A DNA stretch of 64,000 bases. Origin: Smallanthus sonchifolius (lineage: Eukaryota > Streptophyta > Magnoliopsida > Asterales > Asteraceae). The notes under the pieces were generated by a model. The model was not told the DNA's origin, searched no databases, and saw only the letters and a program-made list of their open reading frames with translations. The DNA lies in contig CM042018.1 of assembly GCA_023525975.1 (NCBI GenBank), forward strand, positions 76,267,001 to 76,331,000. The letters are read 5' to 3'. The stretch's first letter is position 1. The number at the start of each line of letters is the position of its first letter. The position numbers and the translations under genes are program-made. This document shows, in pieces, positions 53,942 to 64,000 of this stretch.

Positions 53942-56323
53942 TGTAACGAACCGACTTTCAATTATATTATATCATATGGTATTCATATTATATTGGTGAA
54001 AGATTAAATAAAATGAAAGTGGAAGTTTTGTTGCAAAAGAGGAATTTTATCATCTTTTGGAAAAAAGGGTCAAAATTGGAAGTGCAGGGGGCAGTTGTGT
54101 AACTTTTAAAATTCTGATGACATAGGGGAGGGGGGTCACAAAAATTACACACTTTGTATGTGGGTTTGGGTCTTGCAAAGGTGGAGAGAAAGAGGTTGAG
54201 GGCTAAGATCATAGAGGTAGGTGTTTCCATGCTTGGATTGAAGGTTTTGGTGTAATCATCTTCTTCCCATCATCAAATAAGTGATTTTTCTCCTCTTGAT
54301 TCCTCCATTAGAGGTGTTCTTGGTGTTCTTAGGAGGAATACGAATTTAGGGCTGAATTGGGTAGTCTAGATGGTTAATAACTTGTTAAAAGTTATAATCT
54401 AGCTTGATTACAAGTAGTGGGAGGTAGTTACCATCGTCTAAACATCCAATTTGATGATTCAAGAATTAGGGTTCTTGAGGGTGAATTGGGGGTTTTCATC
54501 CTAATGGTGTTTAAATGATAAATTGATGTTGGATAAGTGTCTATGGTGTTGATAGACATGATTTTATGTAAGAAACCTCATCCAAATTCATGATTTGAAA
54601 GTTAGGGTTCTTGAGGACAGAAATTGGGGGTTTTTTATTTGGGGATGTTTGAATGTTGAATTGAGGTTGGGTAAGTGTCTAGGGAGTTAATAGACACACA
54701 ACTAACAATAAAGCCCCAATTTTTATAATGATTTGTAAATGGAGTTTTGGGTGAACTTGGATGATTCCTTAACGGGTCAAAATGGGTTGAAAGGTTGAAT
54801 TCGGTGTTGGTGGTTTGGTTGAGGTTGAGTTAACCAAATTAAGTTGGGGTGTTGATCTTTAGATCATAGGTATGTTTTGAATCTCAAATTGGTGAATTAG
54901 TTGAGATAATAAGATTTCTATATGCAAGTTGATTGCTAGGTGATCAAGGCGTTAAAGGAGCTAGCTTGGAAGAACAAGTGGAATTGTCTCTAGCTAAAGG
55001 TAATTGCTTTGCGCTTACTTAGTAATGATAGGTGGTAGTAATTGCACATACTAGATATACATGTTGATTTTTTTTATTATCTTATAAGCAAATGTGTGTA
55101 TGTTGATTGGTGAAATGGCATATGGTGTATCTATGTAAAGGGTGGGTGCTTGAGGTCTATGAACATCACAATGTCGTATGGTAACTATACTCATAGAATT
55201 TCTTATGTGTTCTATGGCTTCATTTTTATGTATGTGTCGAATGTATGGGTGGGGTGAATATGATGTAATTGAAGTCTTTGAACTTCACAACTAATTGGTG
55301 GGATTGGGGTCTTGAACCTCATAATGTCGGGTATAACGTATGGGTTAGTAACTTGCGTGTACACTTGTTTGTATGTTTAAGGTCGGTATTTGAAGTCTAA
55401 GAACCTCACACATGGTAATTAAGGTCATGAACTTCACTTGTATTGTTGTTGCTTGAAGTCTTGAACTTCACTATTGTCATGGTGATTTGAGGTCTTTGAA
55501 CCTCACATGGGAGTAAATATGATATCATATAGAGGAGTTTGAAGTCTAAGAACCTCGCAAGGTAGTTATTTGAGGTCGTGAACTTCACAAGTCGTTTTGT
55601 GGTATTTGAAGTCTAAGAACCTCACATGAAAGTTACTTGAGGTAATGAACTTCACATAGTCTTTTGTGGTGCCTTGGGGTCTTTAGAACCTCACAATGAA
55701 GTATGCTAGGGATGTAAGGTGTTTAAAACATTCACAAAAGGTTGTTGGTGGTTTAAAACGACTAGGGGTTGAGTCGGGAGGGTTGAAATTGCCAAAACTG
55801 TAAATTTGGGGTTGGTTGGTGCCAGGCTGGTCTCTGGGATGCACCCTGGGCTTCTGGGACGCCCCAAGTGGGACGCTTGGGGTCTCTGGGATGCCTGATG
55901 GGTTCTGTTTGCTTCTGGGATGCCCCAAGTGGGACGCCTGTTGGCTGAATTTTGAGTTTTCTTCCTAGGATGCTTTGGGGGGGTCTTGGGACTTGTTGTA
56001 TCATTACTAATGGTTAGTTTGTGGTGTTTCCGTGTAGGTAAAGCTCCTGTATAATGTCTCGGGTCAAGCTTCGAGTCGGTTGGATTCTCAACATTTTGGA
56101 TGGATGTATATGTTTGGAGTTATGATTCATTGTCGGGAGTCACCTGACTTGTTTTCAACTATCTCTTGGATGTTAAAACTTGTTGTTATTTTGAGATGTC
56201 GGTCGTATGTTTTAAAGAAAACCATGTCGTTGTCGTTTTGTTGTAATTAACATGTGTCGTTTGTCAAGGGTATTTTATGGGACCTAAATTCCACGTATTT
56301 GGTTAAAAATTTTGGGTGTTAAA
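53942..56323 (+). repeat. Probable solo gypsy LTR (family A)
   Basis: TGTAACGAACC to GGGTGTTAAA (expected TTACA), 2382 bp, flanked by GAACA and GAACT (four of five match). Contains an array of GAGGT...ACCTC and GAAGT...ACTTC dyads at 55150-55690, and GATGCCCCAAGTGGGACGC-type repeats at 55850-55940. A 70-bp piece of the same LTR end, reversed, is at 62517-62586. Noncoding. Confidence 0.65.
55150..55690 (+). repeat. Dyad array in LTR A (TGARGT...ACYTCA)
   Basis: About a dozen units such as TTGAGGTCTTTGAACCTCAC and TTGAAGTCTTGAACTTCAC. When the left arm is GAGGT the right is often ACCTC, and with GAAGT often ACTTC, with some mixed G-T combinations. Confidence 0.8.
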
Positions 56324-58145
56324 GAACTATACTTGGATATCATGCGCCCATGCAGAGTGTTTAAACTCAATTCGTAGAAAGGTGAAAACCTTTAAACCTT
56401 AGAAGGTATTCAGAATACCTTAAACTTAGAAAGATGGCCAATCTCTGTCTTCTGTCAGGATCCCTGAGGATCCTTCCTACAAAACATGAAACCTTGGTGA
56501 AGGTGGGTGTTAGCCTAGCTAACATCCCTCCGACGCTCAAGTCAGTACTTTGTTAAAGAGTAATAAAGATAAAAATAATCAGGGATAGAAGACATACCAA
56601 TCTTAGTTAGAATTTAAGTTCTAACATACATAAAATAGGCTTTAAGATGGGTAGCATTCCAGGATCTCGACAGGATTTCTCCTTCCATAGTGGCTAACCA
56701 ATAGGCACCTTTGCCTTCTTCTGAATCAATTAAGTATGGCCCTTCCCACTTAGGTGCGAGTTTTCCTTCGTTGGGATTGGTAGTATTTTGAAATGCTTTT
56801 TCTCAATACTAGGTCTCCTATTTGGGATCTTCTGATCCTTATATTCTTGTTGTATGACTTTGCTATCCTCTGTTGATAAGCTGCAGAACAAACTTTGGCA
56901 AGATCCCTGAGCTCATCCACAGTGTCAAGATCATGAGCAAGAGCTTCGTCGTTGGTTTCTGGAGTTTGTAGATTGCTTATTGCAGAGGGGATAACCATCT
57001 CTTTAGCGATCATAGATTCAATACCAAATACCAATGAGAATGGTGTTTGGCCTGTTGCATTTTTTTGTGGTCGTCCTATCTGCCCAAAGTACAAACGGTT
57101 GTTCTTCTCCCCACCTTCCTTTCTTAGCACCCAATCTCTTCTTAAGGTTGTTTATGATGATTTTGTTATTGGATTCCGCCTTTCCATTAGCTTGAGGATG
57201 TAAAGGGGTGGAAGTTATCATTTTTATCCCCCAACTAGTAAAGAAGTTGGTTGTTCTTTTGCCGATAAAATGAGATACATTATCACATATTATCTCTGTC
57301 GAGATCCCAAATCTTGTCAGGATGTTGCGCATTATGAAGGAGATAAATTATTTTTCTCTGACTTGGACAAATGCTTCAGCTTCTATCCATTTGGAGAAAA
57401 AATCCATCATTTCCAACATGAATACCTTTCCTCCTGATGCTCTGGGTAGTTTTCCGACTATATCCATTCCCCATTTCATGAATGGCCATGGGGAGATGAC
57501 TGGATATAAAGGTTCCGCTGGTTGATTGGAGTATGTTGATGTGTCTTTGGCAAGCATCACATTTCTGGGCATAAGTCATAGTGTCTTTCCTCATAGTGGG
57601 CCAGTAGTATCCTATTCTCAGGATCTTTGAGAACAATGCTCTGCCTCCAGTGTGATTACCACAGTCACCTTCATGTATGTCTTTCAAGACTTCTTAAGTT
57701 TCAGGATCCTCTAAGCATCTCAAGTACGGACCTGCAATAGATTTTCTATAGAGAACATTGTGCAAAATTATAAAACGAGATACCTTCATGCTAAAGCTCT
57801 GTGATTCTTTTCATTACTCGGGATCTCACCATCCTGTAAATATTTTTTAATGGGTAGAATCCAGGATCCTTAACTACTTTCAGGATCCTGAATATCTTCT
57901 TCTTCTGTGTTGGACACTTCATAGATTTTCTCGATTGTTGGGCTCAAAATATGTATGATAGGTATTTTAATATACCTTCTGGTATTTTAAGAGCCGAAGC
58001 AGGGTTTGCTAAGGCATCAGCCTCAGCATTGTCTTCTCTAGGTACCTGTGTAATGCCAAAAATTTCGAATTCTACAGGTAACGTTTTGACTATTATGAGA
58101 TATTTAGCCAACTTCTCTCCTTTCACTGCATATGAGTCATTGAAA
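56324..58145 (-). pseudogene. pol: Left arm of the palindrome: Tat-lineage RNase H and integrase fragment
   Basis: Read on the minus strand from 58145. It begins in an archaeal-type RNase H C-terminus (VKGEKLAKYLIIVKTLPVEF, then DNAEADALAN). Then the integrase zinc finger (HEGDCGNHTGG...CDACQRH) and the catalytic core with WGMDIVGKLP, CDNVSHF and HPQANGKAESNN. The additional RNase H before integrase points to the Tat lineage. Frame changes break it into pieces (57944-58162, 57376-57687, 57348-57572, 57018-57332, 56750-57130). It contains the intact (empty) counterpart of the site where the right arm has a solo LTR. 56324-56750 is 3' noncoding. Confidence 0.85.
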
Positions 58146-58191
58146 TGGTTAGCAAACAACAATGAATCTACAAATACCTGGAGATACCTGA

Positions 58192-58434
58192 TTTCAATGG
58201 TTCATATGCAGTGAAAGGTGAGAAGTTGGCTAAATATCTCATAATAGTCAAAAAGTTATCCGTAGAATTCAAAATTTTTGGCATTACACAGGTACCTAGA
58301 GAAGACAATGCAGAGGTTGATGCCTTAGCAAACCTTGTTTCAGATCCTAAAATACCAGAAGGTATTAAAATATCTATCATACATATTTAGAGCCTAGCAA
58401 TAGAGAAAATAGATGACGTGTCTAACACAAAAGA
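58192..58434 (+). pseudogene. Right arm, RNase H part
   Basis: Reads on the plus strand KLAKYLIIVKKLSVEFKIFG and then VPREDNAEVDALANLV, the counterpart of 57950-58145. Interrupted at 58435 by the solo LTR; AAAGA at 58430-58434 is the target duplication. Confidence 0.8.
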
Positions 58435-60961
58435 TGTAACATTCCCGATTTTCCAACCCTATTTTAATTTATTTAATTTAATAAAATAACGGTACATCAT
58501 TAAACTTTGTACTTGTTCAAACCCACACCTCATCAATTTTTAGCTAAACGCATTTTTAAATCCGAAGTTTTAGAACTCAAATCACGTGGTAACACCTCCT
58601 AGAGTTAACTCAGTTAGTAATCCCGTTAGGTGTTCTGTTAAATCCTAACCAAGCTAATTCTGTCAAAGCTGAATTTGCAAGGGCTGATTTTGTAATAACC
58701 AGAAACCCTAGTAGGCACGGTCGCGCCTCGTCCGGCACGGTCGCGCCACGTTTTGGCACGGTCGCGCCTCGTCTGGCACGGTCGCGCCTCTTATAGGCAC
58801 GGTCGCGCCTCACACCAGTTGAAACGTAAAAACAACCTTTAATCGCTGGACCGTTCGGTTTCGTAACCTTTTCTCACATTAACAAACAATTAAGAGTTTA
58901 AATCATTTTCATTATAGTCAATGAACCCGTCTTGATCGATCATTTTCCAAAGTATCAAGACTATCCTTTGTGACCATCAAATTCATCGTTTCATTGTAAA
59001 TCCTCTCCACCAAGCAAACCAACACATTAATCGATCCTCCCTAAGGCTTCAGAAGACATCATTTTGGTCGGAGTTGCGGTAGAGAGCACCGGAGACCACA
59101 CCGCCGACGTCGGAACTTGTTCTACCCGTCCGCTATCAATTCGTCGTCCTGTCGGGTAATTGAAACCTTCCCCTCAGTCGATTTATTCTATAGATCAAAA
59201 GCCCCAAACTAATTTGGGCATTCAATATCGAAATCTACTCGAACCCGAAACCATATTTTCATTCAAAATAGTTTAATCAAATCCGGTCATAAACATGTTT
59301 TAAACACAATTAATCTACACCAACAGACTCGTAATAACCTTGTGAATGAAAGCCCTATCAATTCCGACTCCATCAATATAAGGATCAACCAATTCGTGTC
59401 TGTTTTGAAAGAGACACGGTCGCGCTAATCATCTAGCGCGGTCGTGCCTCAGGAGACGCGGTCGTGTTGACATACAACGCGGTCGTGCCTCCTGCTCAGA
59501 CCCAGACATGCTCGCTGGCTAGTTCTGGTTGTGCCCCTGAAGCATAGACACGGTCGTGCCTGTCCGAGGCACGGTCGTGCCTAGTGTCTTGGCTAGTTGT
59601 CCTCTGTTTGACCAGCGCGGTCGCGCCCTGTCTCGATTGGTCGCGCCCGACCTAGCACGATCGTGCCCTTTGCTGGCACGGTCGTGTGTGTTGGCAGAAT
59701 ATTTATAACTTTTATTTTTTTTAAACACATAGTATTTCAGATTAATTTCTAAAATAAAAGTGATTGAAATTATAAAAATCAGTATTATTTTATTTATAAA
59801 AGATCAAATGTTTAATCTTAAGATAAATGGAAATTATTTAAAAGTTCAAACATTTAATTTATAAATCCTACTCTTAAATAATATTTTAATGTTTAAGTTA
59901 CATTTTTTTTTATAAATAAATGAATAAGTTAATAATTATTTATTTGATTTATAAGTAAACAAAAACATTTATTTAGTTATACTAAATTACATATAATACC
60001 TACATTATTTCCATAAACAATAATTATTTAATCTACTTAAGTAATTATCCCAAACTCAACATTTATTTATAATGTTCTAAGAATATTCATTTCGAACCTT
60101 CTATTTTACTTTCAAGTACCAAATCACTAACTCCATCCAATTCAACCATAGACGTAGACTTAGACTATTGTGCATTATTAATGCAATATATATTACACTT
60201 TAGGTTATCTTGTGCATCTCAAGGATCATTATACTACTTAGTATTTGTGCTAGCTACGCCTTCGAAACATGTGAGTATTCACAACCCCTTTTTACTCTTT
60301 TACATTTTTGGGGTGAAACATGAACACTATTCAACTTACATGTTTACATTTACGCAAACAACACAAGTACAAATCCTACTTACATTCATGTGTGCAATTT
60401 GAGCTTTATGCCCGAGTGCTAGGTGTGTTAACCTCTTGTATGCTATTATGTGCAATCATTAACTTTTCAAGCCGACGGTTTTCAATGATGGATCTATTGA
60501 GTCTGACAAACCCACCCATGGTACGCGGTGATTGAAACCGACAACACACTTTGTTTTGCATGCTAGTTACAAAGGTTTGATTGTACGTTTGGTTACACAA
60601 TAGCTGCTCCCCATAAATGCCTTATTTATCATGTTATGTAAAGGATTTGGTTTACAAATTATATGCTATCTATATACAACTGTGTTATACTCACCAACTT
60701 TTTAGTTGACTTTATTTTATTCATGTTTCAGGCCCCAATATGTGAGAATGACTCAAGATGTGCTCAATATAGGATTTGGACTTAGCAAAACAAAACAAGA
60801 ATTTTATGAGTTATTTTATGTTCTTTGTTTGAAATTGATTTGTACTTGGATTACTTGTAATGGAAATTTGACTTTAATATATTTCAATTTAGTCAACCAT
60901 GTGCTATGAACAGTCTTACATGTCCCGCCCCGATGATTCCGCCATCGGTCGGGGTGTGACA
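58435..60961 (+). repeat. Solo LTR related to family 1
   Basis: 2527 bp, TGTAACATTCCCG to GGGGTGTGACA, flanked by AAAGA (58430-58434, 60962-60966). Diverged copy of 3942-6433, with GGCACGGTCGCGCC arrays at 58715-58807 and 59415-59690, GTGAGTAT at 60271 and ATACTCAC at 60687. The last 200 bases before the end differ most from family 1. No ORF is credible. Confidence 0.92.
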
Positions 60962-60966
60962 AAAGA

Positions 60967-62516
60967 AGAAGAAGATATTCAGGATCTTGAAAGTAGTCAA
61001 GGATCATGGATTCTACCCATTAAAAAATATTTGTAGGATGGTGAGATCCCGAGTAACGAAAAGAATCACAGAGCTTTCAGTATGAAGGTATCTCATTTTA
61101 TAATTTTGCACAATGTTCTCTATAGAAAATCTATTGCAGGTCCGTACTTGAGATGCTTAGAGGATCCTGAAACTCAAGAAGTCTTGAAAGACATACATGA
61201 AGGTGATTGTGGTAATCACACTTGGGGCAGTGCATTGTTCTCAAAGATCCTGAGAACAAGATACTACTGGCCCACTATGAGGAAAGACACTATGACTTAT
61301 GCCTAGAAATGTGATGCTTGCCAAAGACATAGCAACATACTCTAATCAACCAGCGGAACCTTTATATCCAGTCATCTCCCCATGGCCATTCATGAAATGG
61401 GGAATCGATATAGTCAGAAACTACCCAGAGCACCAGGAGGAATGGTATTCATGATGGAAATGACGGATTATTTCTCCAAATGGATAGAAGCTGAAGCATT
61501 TGTCCATGTCATAGAAAAAGAAGTTATCTCCTTCATAAAATGCAACATCCTTACAAGATTTGGGATCCTGACAAAGATAGTATGTGATAATGGATCTCAG
61601 TTCATCGACAAAAGAACAACAAACTTCTTTACCAGTTGGGGGATAAATATGATAACTTCCATCCCTGTACATCCTCAAGCTAATGGACAGGTGGAATCTA
61701 ATAACAAAATCATCTTAAACAACCTTAAGAAGAGATTAGGTGCTTAGAAAGGAAGGTGGGTAGAAGAACTACCGTTTGTACTTTGGGCAGATAGGACGAC
61801 CACCAAAAATGCAACAGGCCAAACACCATTCTCATTGTTATTTGGTACTAAAGCTATGATCCCTACAAAGATGGTTATCCCCACTGCCAATGACGAAACT
61901 CTTGCTCATGATCTTGACACTATGGATGACCTCAGGGATCTTGCCAAAGTTCGTATCGCACCTTATCAATAGAGGATAGCAAAGTCAAACACCAAGAATA
62001 TAAGGATCAGAAGATTCCAAATAGGTGACCTAGTATTGAGAAAAGAATTTTAAAATACTACCAATCCCAACGAAGGAAAAATCTCACCTAAGTGGGAAGG
62101 CCCATACTTAATTGATTCAGAAGCAAGCAAAGGTGCCTATTGTTTAGCCACTATGGAAAGAGAAACCATGCCGAGATCCTAGAATGCTTTCCATCTCAAA
62201 GCCTATTTTATGTAAGTTAGAACATAAATTCTAACTAAGACTGGTATGTCTTCTATCCCTGATTATTTTATCTTTTTTACTCTTTATCAAAGTACTGGCA
62301 TGAGAATCAGAGGGCTGTTAGCCACGCTAACACCCACCTTCACCAATGTTTCATGCTTTGCAGGAAGGATCCTTAGGGATCCTGACAAAAGACAGAGATT
62401 GGCCATCTCTCTAAGTATAAGGTATTCTGAATACCTTCTAAGGTTTAAAGATTTTCACTTTTCTACGAATTGAGTTTAAACACTCTACCTAGGCGCACGA
62501 TATCCAAGTATAGTTC
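60967..62516 (+). pseudogene. Right arm, integrase part
   Basis: Integrase reads from about 61130: PYLRCLEDPETQEVLKDIHE, CGNHTWG, YYWPTMRKDTMTYA, stop, KCDACQRH. Then the core (61382-61747) with MGNRYSQ..., CDNGSQF and HPQANGQVESNNK. TAG stops at 61304 and 61970 stand where the left arm has Gln codons (CAG). From about 62045 it is 3' noncoding up to the LTR A fragment. Confidence 0.82.
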
Positions 62517-62586
62517 TGTAACACCCAAAATTCTCAACCATATTTAACTTCCAAATACAAGGAATTTAGGTCCCATAAAACGCCCT
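62517..62586 (-). repeat. LTR A end fragment
   Basis: TGTAACACCCAAAATTC..., the reversed end of LTR A (compare 56253-56323), with a 12-base insertion-like difference. Cut at 62587 by the next LTR. Confidence 0.7.
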
Positions 62587-64000
62587 TGTAAGGCCCCTAT
62601 CCCAGGAAAACCTCACTCGTTGGATTTACTCATAAACCTAGTCATCAAATGCTGGACTTAAATTAAAACACTCAAAGTAGCGGAAGCATACATCATTCAA
62701 ATACATAACAGTGGAAGTCTTAACATAATAAAACATTGTCTTAACATAAAACCCAAGTAAATGGGATGTCAGTTGTGCCGAGTAGCCATCATGCCATTGC
62801 ACGCCCCTTCTTCTTGTTACCTGAAGTGCATACTAAAAGTCAGCTAACGCTGGTGAATTCTAGTTTAAAACCAATCAGACGTCAATTTTATATTATGAGA
62901 GTAATTATATACGTATAAACACGTATACTTATATTTTGTACTTTCTTTGCTTTACTGCTTTCATACATCTTTCATAATGAATACGTACATACATACATGC
63001 TTATTTTCTTGGTGCACATTCATTGGTCATACACATATGGGTGATCAACCCGTCATAATGCTTACGTAAGTCACAAAGACAAACGCCATGGAACTACCGT
63101 TGTAGTCCATTTCGTAAACCGTCTGGCACTAGAAACCGTCCTTCGTATCATAAAACTGTCTGGCAACCTTCGTCCGTCCGTCTAAAACCATCCTACCGTC
63201 GTAGTTCGTCTATTCGTCCGTCTGCCCTAAGGCATCCGTTTCCCACGCGACTATTATTTATGCAACCGTTCTGCTTATTTCTGCAATCGTCCGACATGAA
63301 TGTGACCGTCCGTTATTGCCTTTCAAACGGCCTAGATGATGAAGGTCCGTATATGTCCCGATTGTAAAATACTCACATAGTCGTCCATCTACCTAAGTAG
63401 CCGTTATCATCGAAGCATCAATAACGTTTACACACATTCATAACATGCAATATATAAAATATAAAGCAAGATTTCATTCTTATACGTTATGTCATACTTT
63501 CATTTCTTTATTCATAAACATACTTGTCATATTTATTTATTCCTAAACATACTTGTCATGCATATAGTTATCTTGTATTGTCATATATTACATTTCATTA
63601 CATTCATTAATATCATGTATACACTTCAGCCCCAAAACATTTAAAATCATTTGCACATAACACATAAGAGGCACATAGAACTCACCTGATAAGCGGGTAC
63701 CGAAGTATACTAGCTGGTTGCTGAGCATCACTAGGGTCACACACAATTTGTATAGTCCTATCATACAAGATAAGATAGTGAACCTAGACGACACTAAACA
63801 TTCTATTCCTAGGGCTAGGCGAACTTAAGTAAATTCGCTTGTTTGGGTGTAAGCGATCTTAGCAAGTTCGCTACTTTATAGTTAGGATAAGTTCGTTGTC
63901 TTTAACCTTAAGCGAACATAAGCAAGTTCGCCTCAGTAGGTGAACTTAAGTAGGTTCGCTACTTATGCCATAGGCGAACATGTTCCAGCGAACAAGTTCA
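62587..64000 (-). repeat. Partial gypsy LTR of family B, minus strand
   Basis: On the minus strand it ends GGGGCCTTACA (62587). It shares with 47683-49595 the AATCCAACGAGTGAGG stretch, the CACCAGCGTTAGCTGAC block with AGTATGCACTTCAGG, and GCTTATCAGGTGAGTTCT (63696-63679). It runs off the window. Its dyad array (63816-64000) has the motif I sequence, not motif III. 63100-63330 is rich in CGTCCGTC-like phrases. Confidence 0.82.
63816..64000 (-). repeat. Dyad array, motif I type, in gypsy LTR B
   Basis: Units such as AGCGAACATAAGCAAGTTCGCC, AGGCGAACTTAAGTAAATTCGCTT (diverged) and GTGAACTTAAGTAGGTTCGCT, about 30-40 bp apart, continuing to the window end. The same half-sites make up the copia array at 16072-16344. 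Confidence 0.78.

Larger units (their letters stand above)
56324..62516. repeat. Large inverted repeat of Tat pol sequence
   Basis: Arms 56324-58145 and 58192-62516 (the second interrupted by 58435-60966) are reverse complements by eye along about 1.8 kb, with a loop of about 46 bp. Both outer ends meet the same LTR A terminus (GTTAAA|GAACT on the left, AGTTC|TGTAAC on the right), so the inverted duplication probably includes that junction. Confidence 0.88.

Overview
The window is nuclear DNA of a plant, most likely a eudicot. Asteraceae is my guess from general resemblance of the retroelement proteins, with low confidence. Essentially all 64 kb is a nest of LTR retrotransposons. Everything recognisable at protein level is Ty3/gypsy (Tekay-like chromovirus, Athila, Tat) or Ty1/copia (SIRE/Maximus-like). 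The only possible non-retroelement coding sequence is a decayed, intron-bearing coiled-coil fragment (46.3-46.9 and 52.85-53.1 kb).

Layout. 1-6433: a Tekay-like element without gag-pol (5' LTR enters from outside the window, 3' LTR 3942-6433), carrying one intact 198-aa ORF with a C-terminal membrane segment. 6434-6914: minus-strand copia LTR. 6915-7981: 3' end and 3' LTR of a plus-strand copia. 7982-12760: minus-strand relative of the first element. 12761-15045: truncated gypsy LTR, with PBS and leader to 16019. 16020-46067: a gag-only copia element (TSD GTGGA) that contains an almost complete Athila element (20502-33764, TSD GGTAC) in its internal region and a complete Tekay-like element (34828-45837, TSD TATAT, intact 1498-aa Gag-Pol) in its 3' LTR. 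46068-53941: coiled-coil gene fragment split by a decayed Athila-like element (46871-52853, TSD GATAC/GATGC), which holds a solo gypsy LTR (47683-49595, TSD TTATA) and a copia 3' fragment. 53942-56323: probable solo LTR. 56324-62516: a large inverted repeat of Tat-lineage RNase H/integrase sequence; one arm carries a solo LTR (58435-60961, TSD AAAGA), the other keeps the empty site. 62517-64000: remnants of two minus-strand gypsy LTRs.

The pattern that cuts across these families is a short dyad-symmetric motif (commonly 9-bp arm, 3-nt centre, 9-bp arm), usually in arrays of about 33-bp period inside LTRs. In the LTRs with a TATA box it lies just upstream of that box. Three different dyad sequences are each present in both a copia and a gypsy family, and two copies of one gypsy LTR family carry different dyads at the same place. 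I regard this as the strongest candidate for something undescribed. Further unusual points are a covarying GTGAGT...ACTCAC pair in gypsy LTRs, a membrane-segment ORF upstream of gag in Tekay-like elements, the 6-kb pol palindrome, and a tRNA-Gly-like sequence inside an LTR. All boundaries and TSDs were read by eye; no alignment or search was run.
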